The notes beneath the pieces were generated by a model. The model did no database searches, had not been told where the DNA came from, and saw nothing but the letters and a program-made list of their open reading frames with translations. A stretch of 64,000 nt of DNA from Acidobacteriota bacterium (GTDB lineage: Bacteria > Acidobacteriota > Blastocatellia > Chloracidobacteriales > JADJPF01): assembly GCA_016213785.1 (NCBI GenBank), contig JACQZQ010000077.1, forward strand, positions 1 to 64,000. The letters are read 5' to 3'. Position numbers and translations under genes: made by a program. Shown one piece after another: positions 1 through 9,732 of the stretch (position 1 is its first letter; each line of letters starts with the position of its first letter).

Positions 1-332
1 ACTATTGTTGTATTTGTTCTTGGCGTATTTGTTTCAGAGGCTTTTGTTTGTAATACTTCTATTACTCGCTGTTGTTTTTCTACTAACTCTTCTAATTTAC
101 GCACTTTCTCATTTAGTAAAAACATTTGTTCTTCTACAGAAGGAGTAGGGTTATTTACTTTTTCATCTTTGCCTTCTGTGTTGGCTTTATAATTAGAATT
201 TTTATTTTCCACCATTATATTTTTATCTTTTTCATCTTCGCTAGAATAGGCATAAGAAGAAGTATTAGTACCTATGGCAGCTATCCAGATTATTGCTAAT
301 ATGGTTGCAACTACTAAAGTCTTAAATCTCAT
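1..332 (-). CDS. Secreted coiled-coil protein, N-terminal part (cut by window edge)
   Basis: The ORF is missing from the track because it runs off the left edge. Translation from an ATG preceded by GGAGGA gives a hydrophobic N-terminal stretch (about residues 5-27) that looks like a signal peptide or membrane anchor. An acidic, Asn/Lys-rich spacer follows. From about residue 78 there is a heptad-like segment (EKVRKLEELVEKQQRVIEVL) that should form a coiled coil. Such a layout occurs at the start of some outer-membrane porins and of periplasmic adaptor proteins, but the body of the protein lies outside the window, so no function is assigned. It lies downstream of the chemosensory operon on the same strand, about 80 bases after the last CheW gene, and could be cotranscribed. 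Confidence 0.7.
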   Translation of the reverse strand, partial: MRFKTLVVATILAIIWIAAIGTNTSSYAYSSEDEKDKNIMVENKNSNYKANTEGKDEKVNNPTPSVEEQMFLLNEKVRKLEELVEKQQRVIEVLQTKASETNTPRTNTTI

Positions 333-413
333 GGTTTTCCTCCGGGGCTAATTTATATTTTCTACATCACTTAATATATTCTTAAAATGAAATGCTTATA
401 ATATAATATTTAC

Positions 414-1349
414 TTATTCGATATTAGGAATAATTAAAAGAGATTTTTCTATTTCAAAAGCTGCTAGTATAAACTTATTATTTAATAAGCTGTTTGTTTT
501 GCAGGCTTTATGTAAAATTGGCAAATTATAGACACTTACTTTGTTTCCTACAGGAAAAGCAACAAGTTCTCCTACTTTAAGTCCTCTAACTACTACTAAT
601 TTATTTACTGTGTTTAATTCAGTAGAAGTTTTTGTTAGACAATATCCAATATCTATAACTACAACAGGCTGATTATGATAAAGGATAAATCCCATAATAT
701 GTTTTGAGGCACAAGGAATAGGGTTTATTTTTGTTGTTTCGATAATTTCACATACTTGTGTAATACTTAATCCCATTAATATCTGTTTTTTATCTTCTGT
801 ATAAAGCCCTGTAGTTGAAAGAAAAATTTGTTTTTTGCTATTTGCCCAGATATTAGGATTAGATAGGTTTTGTAAATGTGTAAAATCTGTTTTGGGTAAA
901 TCATTATTACCGCTTAATTCTTCAACAATTTCTGTGTTTTGTGCCATTATTGATGTTGGATCAATATTTAAGAACAAGTCATTATTAATTTCTAAAATGC
1001 CATTGAAAAACTTATTAGTTGAATTAGAAAGAGTTTTTGGCAAATTATGAAACTTAGTTTGTTCTCTAGAGGCTATACCTAATATTTCTTTTAACATAAA
1101 AGCTTGTTTATGCTCGGGAGAATTTAGAACAATAATAGGCCCAATAGTAGTTTGTTTTTGCATAAACCGTTTAGCTAGACTATATACAATGATGGGTTTA
1201 GGTTTTGCGACTAACCAGCCTATTTGATCATTTGGGCCATTTTCTAACTGTAGAGATTCTGCCCCTAATATGCTGTAGACAGATGATAGCTCTAAAGAAA
1301 ACATTTGTTCGCCTAAAGTAAATTTTATTAATTGGTTATTGGTAGTCAT
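414..1349 (-). CDS. CheW-like protein with two degenerate CheW domains (ChpC-like)
   Basis: This 311-residue protein appears to hold two CheW-type folds. One is at about 5-110 (IKFTLGEQMFSLELSSVYSI start) and one at about 165-305 (KQIFLSTTGLYTEDKKQIL onward, with GFILYHNQPVVVIDIGYCL matching the usual GxxxxRGxxxPVxDL strand). CheW proteins couple receptors to CheA at the inner membrane. The usual RG motif is replaced, so both domains are divergent. It is the last gene of the chemosensory cluster, with its start 3 bases after the cheB stop, which implies translational coupling. In the Pil-Chp system of Pseudomonas this position is held by ChpC, also CheW-like. The CheW assignment is fairly sure; the ChpC role is inferred from position. 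Confidence 0.75.
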   Translation of the reverse strand: MTTNNQLIKFTLGEQMFSLELSSVYSILGAESLQLENGPNDQIGWLVAKPKPIIVYSLAKRFMQKQTTIGPIIVLNSPEHKQAFMLKEILGIASREQTKFHNLPKTLSNSTNKFFNGILEINNDLFLNIDPTSIMAQNTEIVEELSGNNDLPKTDFTHLQNLSNPNIWANSKKQIFLSTTGLYTEDKKQILMGLSITQVCEIIETTKINPIPCASKHIMGFILYHNQPVVVIDIGYCLTKTSTELNTVNKLVVVRGLKVGELVAFPVGNKVSVYNLPILHKACKTNSLLNNKFILAAFEIEKSLLIIPNIE

Positions 1350-1352
1350 AAG

Positions 1353-2489
1353 CTAAATGTTTAGATTTTCTTTAGTAGAAATATTAAATTTAATGACCGA
1401 TAAAAGTTGTTTGACTAAAAGTGCTGCAATATCTTTAGGGCTAGCAATATGGTCAACAACTTTAAGTTCAATAGCGCTTTGAGGCATACCGTTAACCACA
1501 CAAGTTTCTGCACTTTGTGCAAAAGTAGTGCCCCCTTTTGAATGAATAGTTAATAATCCTTGAGAACCATCTTTACCCATACCAGTTAATAAAACCCCTT
1601 TAGTCAAGCGACCATACACTTGAGCAACAGCTTGCATAGTAACGTCAATAGAAGGTATATGGCTTTCTATTTCTATTCCGCTGGTAAGTTTTATCTGAGA
1701 ATCAGGAGTAATAATCATATGAGATCCTCCAGGCGCAACTAAAACTTGGCTGGCTTTTAATTTATCACCTTCTTGAGCTTCTTTGACTTCCATTGGTACT
1801 TGTTGATTTAGTTGTGCTGCCAAGACTTTTGTAAAACTAACTGGTATATGCTGAACAACTAATATTGCAGAAGGAAATGTGTCTGGTAGTTCAGCTAAAA
1901 GCTCTCTTATTGCAATTGGCCCTCCAGTAGAAGCTCCTATAACAACAACTCCTCCAGGCAAATAACTCTCGGACAAAAACTGTTTACTACTTGGCTCAAC
2001 TTTAAGTAAAGTACTTTTACTAGGACTATTATTTTTTGTTAGAGAATTAGCATCCTTAAGTTTATTTCTTAAAGAACGAATTAATTTAGTTTTTGCTGCT
2101 GCTTTTACTTTTAGAATAATTTCCCGAAATAATTCTTTGGGATTTAAGTTCAATCCAGGAACATACTTAAAAATAAAATCTACTGCCCCTAAATTAATGG
2201 CTTCTAGCGTAGTATTAGCTTCTTGTTTACTAACACCAGTAATTACAATAGTAGGAATAGGGGTTTCTGTCATAATCTTATCGATTGCTTCTAACCCGCT
2301 CATTATAGGCATTTCCAGGTCAAGAGTTATTACATCAGGGCGTAGTTCTTTTACCCTTTCTACAGCTTCTTTACCATTTTTAGCTACTCCTACTACTTCA
2401 ATTTCAGGATCAGACTGTAAATAGCTAGTCAACAGACTACAGATAAAACTAGAATCATCAGCAATTATTACTCGTATCTTGCTACTCAT
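1353..2489 (-). CDS. cheB: Chemotaxis response regulator protein-glutamate methylesterase CheB
   Basis: CheB removes methyl groups from receptor glutamates when phosphorylated by CheA. At 378 residues it has the normal length. Residues about 4-120 are a receiver domain (IIADDSSF acidic pair, VITLDLEMP phospho-acceptor Asp, ITGVSKQ). A linker of about 60 residues follows, then the esterase domain at about 180-365 with the catalytic triad signatures GASTGGP (Ser), VVQHIP (His) and TGMGKDGSQG (Asp). It lies 8 bases downstream of cheA and 3 bases upstream of the terminal CheW gene. The matching gene in the Pil-Chp order is chpB. The catalytic motifs are complete, so activity is expected. Confidence 0.93.
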   Translation of the reverse strand: MSSKIRVIIADDSSFICSLLTSYLQSDPEIEVVGVAKNGKEAVERVKELRPDVITLDLEMPIMSGLEAIDKIMTETPIPTIVITGVSKQEANTTLEAINLGAVDFIFKYVPGLNLNPKELFREIILKVKAAAKTKLIRSLRNKLKDANSLTKNNSPSKSTLLKVEPSSKQFLSESYLPGGVVVIGASTGGPIAIRELLAELPDTFPSAILVVQHIPVSFTKVLAAQLNQQVPMEVKEAQEGDKLKASQVLVAPGGSHMIITPDSQIKLTSGIEIESHIPSIDVTMQAVAQVYGRLTKGVLLTGMGKDGSQGLLTIHSKGGTTFAQSAETCVVNGMPQSAIELKVVDHIASPKDIAALLVKQLLSVIKFNISTKENLNI

Positions 2490-2497
2490 TAATTTAC

Positions 2498-5428
2498 TTA
2501 ATAGGAGACTTTAGCAGATAATTTTATAATTAAATTAATTAGTGTTTCTTCTTCATAAGGCTTAACTAAATATTCTGTAGCTCCAACTTCAAAAGCTTTT
2601 CTTCTATGTTTTTCTTCTGAGCGTGAAGTTAACATTATAATAGGAATATATTGATAAGAAGTATCTGCCCTTAAAACTGATGTAAGCTCATATCCATCCA
2701 TTCTAGGCATTTCTATATCTAAAATAATAATGTCTGGCTTTATCGCTAAAGACTGTATTAATTCTAAGGCTTCTACTCCATCCTTAGCTTCAGTTGAATT
2801 CCATCCCATTATTTTTACTAATTCTGAAAGTGCACGACGCATACTAAGAGAATCATCAACAATTAAAATATTTAAGGCTCTATTTTTAGGCTGTGAAATG
2901 GGTAAAAGGCTTTCTATTTTTCTTAGCTGAGCAGGTTTACTAGTAGCATCTTTAAGCAATTCATTTGGGTTAACTATCATTACTACAGTGCCATCACCCA
3001 TTAAAGTTGCACCAAAAACACCATAAACTTTTTTCAAAAGACTACCCATAGATTTGACAACTATTTCTTTTGCTTCTATAAGCTTATCTACTACTAGTGC
3101 AATAGTTCCTGAGCCTAGGTTAACAATTAGTACAGGCATTCGTTCAAAAGTTTCGCTATTACGTTGTCCTAGTTTTAATAAATCACTTAAATGGTGTAAT
3201 GGATATATTTCGCTTTCATCTTCTAACCTAAGAAATACTCGTTGCCCAATATTTTCTAATTGATTTTCTTCTATGCGTAAAATTCTTGTAACTGAAGAAA
3301 GAGGTACGGCTAGGGTTTGTTCACTAGATTTGACTAATATAACTTTGATTACAGCAAGCGTAAGAGGTAAACGGATAGTAAAAGTTGTCCCTTTGCCTAT
3401 TTGAGAGTCTAGGTTAATAGTGCCTTTCATCTTACTTACTTTGTTTTTCACAACATCTAACCCTACACCACGACCAGAAATCTCACTTATTTGTTGAGCA
3501 GTGCTAAATCCTGGAAAAAATAAAAAAGAGAAAAGTTCTTTATCAGTAAGGTTATTGGCTTCTGTTTCTGAAAGAAACCCTTTACTTATAGCTGTATTAC
3601 GAATGTTATTAGGATCTATTCCTTTGCCATCATCAATAATCTGAATAATAACTTGAGCCGAATCATAGTAAGTTTTGATTTTTATCTGACCTTTAGGAGA
3701 TTTACCAACAACTTGTCGTAATGCTGGAGGCTCTATCCCATGATCTACAGCATTTCTAAGAAGATGTAGGAAAGGATCTGCTAATTCCTCCAAAACCATT
3801 TTATCTATTTCTACTTTTTCACCTTCAAATAGAACACTAACTTGTTTTCCTTGAGTTTGAGCAGTCACTTTAGCCGTTCTTATTAGTTTGGATATAATAG
3901 TTGCAAAAGGAACCATCCTTAATTGCATCAATTTGTCTTGTATATCGCTATTTAACTGACCTGAGCTAGTAAGATAGCTATCAAAATCTGATGCAGTATT
4001 ATTAAGGTCATTAGATATAGAGTTCATATCTCCCATTGTTTCACTTAACTCTCTCATAATAATATGAAACTCTGTATATCTATCAAATTCTAATTCATCA
4101 AAACCATAAAAGCTATTTGAGGCGCTTACTAGATTATCTGTAGGCATTAAACCAGAAAAAGCAAACATTCCTCTCCCTAGAGTATTAGTCTCATATTCTT
4201 TTTCTAATTTACCTACTACACGATGTAGACGACCTATATTTAACTTTAACTCATCAATATCTTTAATAAGATTTCTAAAATATTGCTCAAAGCTGGAACG
4301 ATTAACTACACTTTCGCTAGCCAATTTAACTAAGTCATCTATTTTTCCTATAGCTACCCGAATATTATTAGAGTTATTTTGAAGCGAGTTAGAAATATCT
4401 TCAGATTTTTCTAGTTCTTCGGCATTAACAGTAGAGATAGTAAAGCTTTTTACTTGTTCGCTATCAATATTTGAGACCAAAGCTTTTAGTGGTAGCTCAT
4501 TTACTTGAGATTTATCCAAATATAAGTTCTCAATCAAGTCTACATAAGCAACATAAAGTTCTTCCATTTTTTCACTAAGGTTAGTGTCATTTTGATTAAA
4601 AGTATTTTCTAAAAATTCAGAAGTGCTTAGTAAAGTATTTAGAGCATCAGAAGAAAGAACAAGATTATGTTCATAAGTAATATCTAGCAAGTCTTCTGCT
4701 TTATGCAAAAGATGACTAAGTGAGTTAAACCCTGCTGTACCTGCGGCACCTTTAAGAGTATGAACTCTACGACGGAGTTCTTGAAGTAATTCTCTTTGGT
4801 CAGGTTTTTCTTCTAATAGTAAGACGATACTAGAAATGCTTTTTATATGTTCTTCTGCTTCTTCAAAAAATACTTCTAGTAGTTCTGGAACAATTTGTTC
4901 CATATCAACATTAAATTTGACTGGACTATTACTATTTATAGAAGGTTCTATATCAAAAACTTCAAGGTCTTGAGGCTTTATTGTTTCTAAATGACTGGGC
5001 AATAATTTTTCAAATTCTATTTCATCTAGTTCTGGTGTTAAGTTATTAAACCTTCGAAAACCTTTAAAGACTTCAAAAAAAATCCTTTTTTCATTTAAAC
5101 TATTTGTTGTAATACCGTCTAAATAAACTTCTATCTGAAAAATTGTTTGTTGTAAAAGATTAACTAAATTTTGGCTTAATATGGCTTGTCCATTAGCAAC
5201 TTTGTCTAAAATATCTTCAGCAAAATAAGCCATATGGCTTAAGGAAGAATAGCCTACCATAGAAGTTGAGCCTTTTATCAAATGAAAAAGTCTTTTAGCT
5301 TGGTCTAAATCATCTAATTTGGTTGGGTCTTTTTTAAAATTCTCAATAGAGTCAAGTATAGTAGGTAAATAACTTTTCACTTCCTCAATAAAACCTAGTA
5401 GCATTTCTTTGTCCATTTCATTAATCAT
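2498..5428 (-). CDS. cheA: Hybrid chemotaxis histidine kinase CheA/ChpA-like with two HPt domains and a receiver
   Basis: This 976-residue kinase carries two histidine phosphotransfer domains. One is at about 1-110 with His49 in RLFHLIKGS and one at about 180-300 with His223 in RVHTLKGAAG. A dimerisation/linker region follows. The CheA ATPase region is at about 525-690 (N box HLLRNAVDHGIEPP, DDGKGID, SGRGVGLDVV). A CheW-like regulatory domain comes next (about 690-830), then a C-terminal receiver (about 850-972; LIVDDSLSMRR, IIILDIEMPRMDG, VKPYEEE). Multiple HPt domains plus a terminal receiver are typical of ChpA/PilL of twitching systems rather than of flagellar CheA. The AAGGAGG site 10 bases upstream supports the start. 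Neighbours are cheR (15-base gap) and cheB (8-base gap). Confidence 0.92.
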   Translation of the reverse strand: MINEMDKEMLLGFIEEVKSYLPTILDSIENFKKDPTKLDDLDQAKRLFHLIKGSTSMVGYSSLSHMAYFAEDILDKVANGQAILSQNLVNLLQQTIFQIEVYLDGITTNSLNEKRIFFEVFKGFRRFNNLTPELDEIEFEKLLPSHLETIKPQDLEVFDIEPSINSNSPVKFNVDMEQIVPELLEVFFEEAEEHIKSISSIVLLLEEKPDQRELLQELRRRVHTLKGAAGTAGFNSLSHLLHKAEDLLDITYEHNLVLSSDALNTLLSTSEFLENTFNQNDTNLSEKMEELYVAYVDLIENLYLDKSQVNELPLKALVSNIDSEQVKSFTISTVNAEELEKSEDISNSLQNNSNNIRVAIGKIDDLVKLASESVVNRSSFEQYFRNLIKDIDELKLNIGRLHRVVGKLEKEYETNTLGRGMFAFSGLMPTDNLVSASNSFYGFDELEFDRYTEFHIIMRELSETMGDMNSISNDLNNTASDFDSYLTSSGQLNSDIQDKLMQLRMVPFATIISKLIRTAKVTAQTQGKQVSVLFEGEKVEIDKMVLEELADPFLHLLRNAVDHGIEPPALRQVVGKSPKGQIKIKTYYDSAQVIIQIIDDGKGIDPNNIRNTAISKGFLSETEANNLTDKELFSFLFFPGFSTAQQISEISGRGVGLDVVKNKVSKMKGTINLDSQIGKGTTFTIRLPLTLAVIKVILVKSSEQTLAVPLSSVTRILRIEENQLENIGQRVFLRLEDESEIYPLHHLSDLLKLGQRNSETFERMPVLIVNLGSGTIALVVDKLIEAKEIVVKSMGSLLKKVYGVFGATLMGDGTVVMIVNPNELLKDATSKPAQLRKIESLLPISQPKNRALNILIVDDSLSMRRALSELVKIMGWNSTEAKDGVEALELIQSLAIKPDIIILDIEMPRMDGYELTSVLRADTSYQYIPIIMLTSRSEEKHRRKAFEVGATEYLVKPYEEETLINLIIKLSAKVSY

Positions 5429-5443
5429 CTACTATTAACCTCC

Positions 5444-6289
5444 TTACTTGATACGTTGATAGATTAAACAATCATCAAATGCTAATTTTTGGAGATGCTC
5501 TGCTTTAAGTTCCACAATCTCTCCTGGGCCTAAAAATAGAAAACCACCTACTTTGAGTCTCTGGCCTAATTCTTTGACAACCTTGATTTGCTGTTGAGGT
5601 TGAAAATAGATCAAAACATTCTGACAAAAAATAATATCTTGTTCTAAAACAGGACAATCTATTAGCTTACTAAGATTGACTTTAGAAAATTTAACAGTGT
5701 TTTTTATTTCATCTTTAATTTTGTAAAAATGGTTAGACCCTTCTTTAACAAAATCTAGATATTTATCTTTATGATAGGGAGATATTTGTTTTAGTATTGC
5801 AGCTTTATAAATTCCATTTCTTGCTCTTTCTAAAACTAATTCACTAATATCTGTACCTAATACAACTACTTCTAAGTTATAAGTCTCTGAGAAGTCTAAT
5901 AATGTCATTACTAAGGAGTAAGCTTCTTCTCCTGTTGCACAACCTGCACTCCAAGCACTAATAGAGGTTTTGCTAGAGCTATTTATTAGCTTAGGAACAA
6001 TAGAATTGGCTAAAACATCAAAAGACGAAGTATGTCGGAAAAAACTAGTTTCATTAATTACTAATAACTCAACTAGTTTTTCCCACTCCTCTTTCCCTCT
6101 AGAGTTAAAAACAATATAGTTATAGTAGTTATTGTAAGTTTTGATACCTAATAATTCTGTTCTCTGCCAAAGTTTTGAACTTAAATAATCACTTTTGCTT
6201 TCTCTAAAATAAAGCCCACAACGTTCTTCAATTAACAATTGCCAGATCTTAAATTCATTATTAGATATCATTGGTTTAGGTAAAACCAT
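5444..6289 (-). CDS. cheR: Chemoreceptor glutamate methyltransferase CheR (PilK-like)
   Basis: CheR methylates glutamates of the chemoreceptor using S-adenosylmethionine. The 281-residue product has the N-terminal helical region (about 10-75) and the SAM-binding domain. The motif SAGCATGEEAYSL is the family's glycine-rich SAM loop, and DIIFCQNVLIYF contains the NVxxYF element. INETSFFRH matches the conserved NETxFFR segment. Length and motifs fit the family. It sits between the receptor gene (36-base gap) and cheA (15-base gap), the place of pilK in Pil-Chp clusters. No strong ribosome site is seen before the annotated ATG, and a second Met seven codons in is possible. Confidence 0.93.
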   Translation of the reverse strand: MVLPKPMISNNEFKIWQLLIEERCGLYFRESKSDYLSSKLWQRTELLGIKTYNNYYNYIVFNSRGKEEWEKLVELLVINETSFFRHTSSFDVLANSIVPKLINSSSKTSISAWSAGCATGEEAYSLVMTLLDFSETYNLEVVVLGTDISELVLERARNGIYKAAILKQISPYHKDKYLDFVKEGSNHFYKIKDEIKNTVKFSKVNLSKLIDCPVLEQDIIFCQNVLIYFQPQQQIKVVKELGQRLKVGGFLFLGPGEIVELKAEHLQKLAFDDCLIYQRIK

Positions 6290-6325
6290 TGTTGTTAGAC
6301 CATTAATTCTAAACTAAGTTTTAGA

Positions 6326-8230
6326 TTAATAATGTGTACTACTATTACCATTACTTGAAATCTTAAATGTACTTACAGAAGAACGCAAATCTTCTGCTAG
6401 TTTAGAAAGTTCTTTCATAGAGCTAGCAGCCTGCTTAGTACCAGAAGCAGTTTGTTGAGTAATATCAGATATAGTATTCATAGAGCTATTGATAGACTCA
6501 GAGCCTCGGGCTTGTTGTTTAGCTGCCATTGAGATTGATTGCATCAGTTCTGCCAATCTATTAGAAACAACTTCGATTTCTGATAGGGATTTTCCAGCTT
6601 CATTAGCTAATTCAGAACCTAAAACTACTTCGCGGGTAGTAGATTCCATAGAAGAAATTGCTTCTTTAGTTTCACTTTGTACAGATTTAATCAAGGTTTC
6701 AATTCTCTTTGTTGCTTGTGCAGAGCGTTCGGCTAATCTCTCAACTTCTGCTGCTACTACGCCAAAGCCTCTACCAGCATCACCAGCCATCGCAGCTTGA
6801 ATTGAGGCATTAAGAGCTAAGATACTAGTACGGTCAGCAATGTCACTTATTAACTGAACGATTTCACCAATTTCTTGAGAACTTTCTCCTAAGCGCTTGA
6901 TTCTCTTAGCAGTTTCTTGTACTTGTTGGCGAATATTGTTCATTCCTGAAATGGTCTTTCGCACTACTTCTGCCCCTTGTTTAGCGTTAGTTCGTGCTTG
7001 TTCAGAGACGGTAGCAGATAAAACTGCATTCTCAGAAACGTGTTTAATAGAGGTAGCCATTTCTTCTACAGCAGCAGATGTATCTATAATTTGTGAGGCT
7101 TGAGATTCGCTACCTTCTGCTAGATGTTCTGCGGTTGCTTTGATCTCAGTGGCCGCTTTACTTACTCTTGAAGTAGTAGCTTGTACATTTTTAATAACAT
7201 TACGTAATTGAACAATCATAAAGTTAAAGGCATCTGCAATTGCCCCAGTCACATCTTCAGTTACTTTTGCTTGTTTTGTAAGATCGCCTCTTGCAACGTC
7301 TGAGATTTCTTCTAAAAGAACTTGTAAGCTTGTTTGTATTCCTTCTTTTTCTACTTCTACTTGTTCTTTCTCTTTTTCTATCAATTTCTTCTCTTCTTCA
7401 ATACGATTTTTTTCTACTTGCAGTAATTCTTTTTCCTCTTGAGATTGAATAAGCGATAATACGTTATCAAGCATAGCATTTAAGGTTTCGCTCATTTTAG
7501 CAATCTCATCACTACCCTCAGCTTGAACACGTGCATCATAATCACCCATACCTATTTGATTAAATAGATTCATAATCTTATTTATAGGTGTTGTAAGACT
7601 TCTAGTTATAAACACAGAGATTAACCCTGCTAAAACAAGAGCAACAAATATTAGTACAAATATTAGAGTCCTAGATGATTGATAGCTAGCTTTACTTTCA
7701 CCAACAGCCTGGTTAGTTAATTCACCCTGGTATTCGATAAAGGATTCCCATGCACTAATAAATTTATTCAAATTTGGCAACACTTCCCTTAATACTACAG
7801 CATTTGCCTCTTCTGCTTTTCCTTGTGAAACCATACTTACAGCTCTAGAAAAGCTTTCCACATAAGGTTTTCTGGCCTCTTTTACCGAAGTCAATAAGCT
7901 TTTTTCTTTATCAATTTCAAGACTTGCTTCGATTTTTTCAACAATCTTAGTAATTTCTAGTTTATTTTCTTCTTGTCGAGCTATTTCTTTATCAATTTCA
8001 GTTTTATCTTTTAACAAAAAGACTTCCATTGTTATACGTCCATTATCCTGAACACGGCTAATGGCGGCTCTAGTTAAATCCAGTTTAGCTAGCCGTTTAT
8101 CTACAATTATTTCTAGGTTTTTATTTACGCTAGCCATTTCATAAATCCCAAGCCCACCAACTGCTATTAAGATGAGAATTAAGAGACTATACCCTAGGAT
8201 TAATCTTACTCTAATCTGTAAGTTATTCAT
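6326..8230 (-). CDS. Methyl-accepting chemotaxis protein, PilJ-like
   Basis: This transmembrane chemoreceptor senses a signal and controls CheA. The ORF track begins at a TTG 11 codons upstream, but the ATG at MNNLQ is preceded by AGGGAG at normal spacing, so I use it (634 residues). Visible parts are a first membrane helix (about 10-30), a periplasmic four-helix-bundle-like region, a second membrane helix (about 188-210), a HAMP domain, a Glu/Lys-rich coiled coil and the signalling hairpin at about 340-620. The hairpin tip reads ILALNASIQAAMAGDAGRGF, with AERS shortly after, as in PilJ and cyanobacterial type IV pilus receptors. No CheR-tethering pentapeptide is present at the C-terminus. 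A 154-base gap separates it from the upstream CheW gene and may hold an internal promoter. Confidence 0.92.
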   Translation of the reverse strand: MNNLQIRVRLILGYSLLILILIAVGGLGIYEMASVNKNLEIIVDKRLAKLDLTRAAISRVQDNGRITMEVFLLKDKTEIDKEIARQEENKLEITKIVEKIEASLEIDKEKSLLTSVKEARKPYVESFSRAVSMVSQGKAEEANAVVLREVLPNLNKFISAWESFIEYQGELTNQAVGESKASYQSSRTLIFVLIFVALVLAGLISVFITRSLTTPINKIMNLFNQIGMGDYDARVQAEGSDEIAKMSETLNAMLDNVLSLIQSQEEKELLQVEKNRIEEEKKLIEKEKEQVEVEKEGIQTSLQVLLEEISDVARGDLTKQAKVTEDVTGAIADAFNFMIVQLRNVIKNVQATTSRVSKAATEIKATAEHLAEGSESQASQIIDTSAAVEEMATSIKHVSENAVLSATVSEQARTNAKQGAEVVRKTISGMNNIRQQVQETAKRIKRLGESSQEIGEIVQLISDIADRTSILALNASIQAAMAGDAGRGFGVVAAEVERLAERSAQATKRIETLIKSVQSETKEAISSMESTTREVVLGSELANEAGKSLSEIEVVSNRLAELMQSISMAAKQQARGSESINSSMNTISDITQQTASGTKQAASSMKELSKLAEDLRSSVSTFKISSNGNSSTHY

Positions 8231-8384
8231 ACTATTCTCCCTAAAGTTTGAATTTACTTTCAAACATTTTAAAACTATCTAGACTAGAATCTAGAACCAA
8301 ACGAATTAATTTTTATATAAAAATACCCTCTCCACTATTTATAGAGTACAAAGTATTTATTAAATAAGATTATTAGCAAAGTGA

Positions 8385-9707
8385 CTAAATATGCTCAAAT
8401 TGTCTTAAATCAGGAGATGCCAAGAAAAGTTCTATATCAAGTAGTACTAGCATTCCCTCTTCACTTTTGTAGACCCCTTTGAAAAAGGATTTTAATTTTT
8501 CTTCTAAGTAAAAATCTGGTAAAGATTTAATTTTAGAAACTGGTATTTCTCGTAAACCTTTTACTTCATCAACAATAATACCTGTAATAAGACTACTATT
8601 GTTATTTCGAATAACTAGCAATTTATCTTTATTACGTCTTTCTGAAATTGCTAAGCCTAGAAAAGAACGCATATCGATAACCGCTAGAATATCTCCTCTT
8701 AAATTGGTTACTCCTGTTATCCATTCTGTTACATTAGGAACAAAAGTTATTTTAGGAACTTTATTCATTTCTAATACATTATTAGCAGCAATAGCATAAT
8801 TAGTACCACCTAAGAAAAAAGATAGATAACGAGCTACTTCTAAACTAGAATTAGTATTAGAAGATTGAGCCATAATATCAAAATCTAAATAGCTGACATC
8901 CTTGTCAATATTGGCAATAACAGATTCTAGTTGACCGATTTTTGCAGCACTTCCATTGGACTTATTAAAATTAAATTCTATGACTTTAGTTGAAGAAGTG
9001 CTTTCTGATAAATCTTCCTGAGTAAAGACTTCCTCAGATTTATCTAGACTAGTTTCTATTGATGGTTGACCTAGAGAAGCTATTTCTGCTAGTAGGCTTT
9101 TTTCTTGGGGTTTTTGATTTTCGTTTGTAAGACTAGCGCTATCACTTAGATAGTGTGATTCATAAATATCTCGTATAAAAGAAGACTGTTGTAAAAACTC
9201 AGGCTCACCTATAGGAGATTCTAAAAAATTACTCTCTGTTTCTACATTTTTATTTTCTTCTTCTAAATTACTAGCTATATCAACACTTTCTTGCTCTTGA
9301 GAATATAAGCTAGCGGTTTGTTCTTCAAAAATTGGTTCTTGCAAAAACTCAGGCTCTTCCATAGGAGCTTCCAAAATAGAGTTTTCTGCTACAAAGCTCT
9401 GCTCTTGTGCAAAACTTCTAGTACTTTCAATGTCTTCTTGCTCTATAGGAGTGTTAACACTTTGTACTGCTTTAGTTTCTACACTATCAGAAAACCCTTC
9501 TGTGTTTTGGGATGCAAGGTCTAAGTCTAGCTCAGATACCTGAGAATCAGATGATAAAGAGCTATAATCTATTTGACTGTCGCTTTCAGTAGGAGGCTCT
9601 AATTCTAATGCCCAAGCAGGTAGACCCATTGGAGCTTCAAACACTGTCTCATCATCAACAAGTGGGTTTTCTAGGGAGGGGCGATTTTTATCTTTGTTTT
9701 CCGCCAT
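8385..9707 (-). CDS. CheW-type coupling protein with long acidic repeat-bearing N-terminal extension (PilI position)
   Basis: The C-terminal part (about residues 285-440) is a CheW domain (YLSFFLGGTNYAIAANNV, then GVTNLRGDILAVIDMR with the canonical LRG segment). About 280 acidic, Ser/Glu-rich, probably disordered residues precede it. They contain a recurring motif: EAPMGLPAWALE near the start, then EAPMEEPEFLQEP and ESPIGEPEFLQQS. The tracked GTG start is three codons upstream of ATG-GCG, and the GGTGG segment fits better as the ribosome site for that ATG, so I start there (440 residues). CheW proteins bridge receptor and CheA. This gene holds the pilI position. The repeats could be docking motifs; that is inference. 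Confidence 0.85.
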   Translation of the reverse strand: MAENKDKNRPSLENPLVDDETVFEAPMGLPAWALELEPPTESDSQIDYSSLSSDSQVSELDLDLASQNTEGFSDSVETKAVQSVNTPIEQEDIESTRSFAQEQSFVAENSILEAPMEEPEFLQEPIFEEQTASLYSQEQESVDIASNLEEENKNVETESNFLESPIGEPEFLQQSSFIRDIYESHYLSDSASLTNENQKPQEKSLLAEIASLGQPSIETSLDKSEEVFTQEDLSESTSSTKVIEFNFNKSNGSAAKIGQLESVIANIDKDVSYLDFDIMAQSSNTNSSLEVARYLSFFLGGTNYAIAANNVLEMNKVPKITFVPNVTEWITGVTNLRGDILAVIDMRSFLGLAISERRNKDKLLVIRNNNSSLITGIIVDEVKGLREIPVSKIKSLPDFYLEEKLKSFFKGVYKSEEGMLVLLDIELFLASPDLRQFEHI

Positions 9708-9732
9708 ATTAACCACCAGATAGTATTAGCTA

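Noticed and set aside
835-1050. Plus-strand ORFs opposite the chemosensory genes (also 2137, 2730, 3054, 6489, 6897, 8599, 9318, 10320, 10880)
   Set aside because: All lie antisense within strongly supported genes, with no domain or ribosome site.
8231-8263. Upstream TTG start for the MCP gene
   Set aside because: The AGGGAG ribosome site lies inside this extension and fits the downstream ATG instead.
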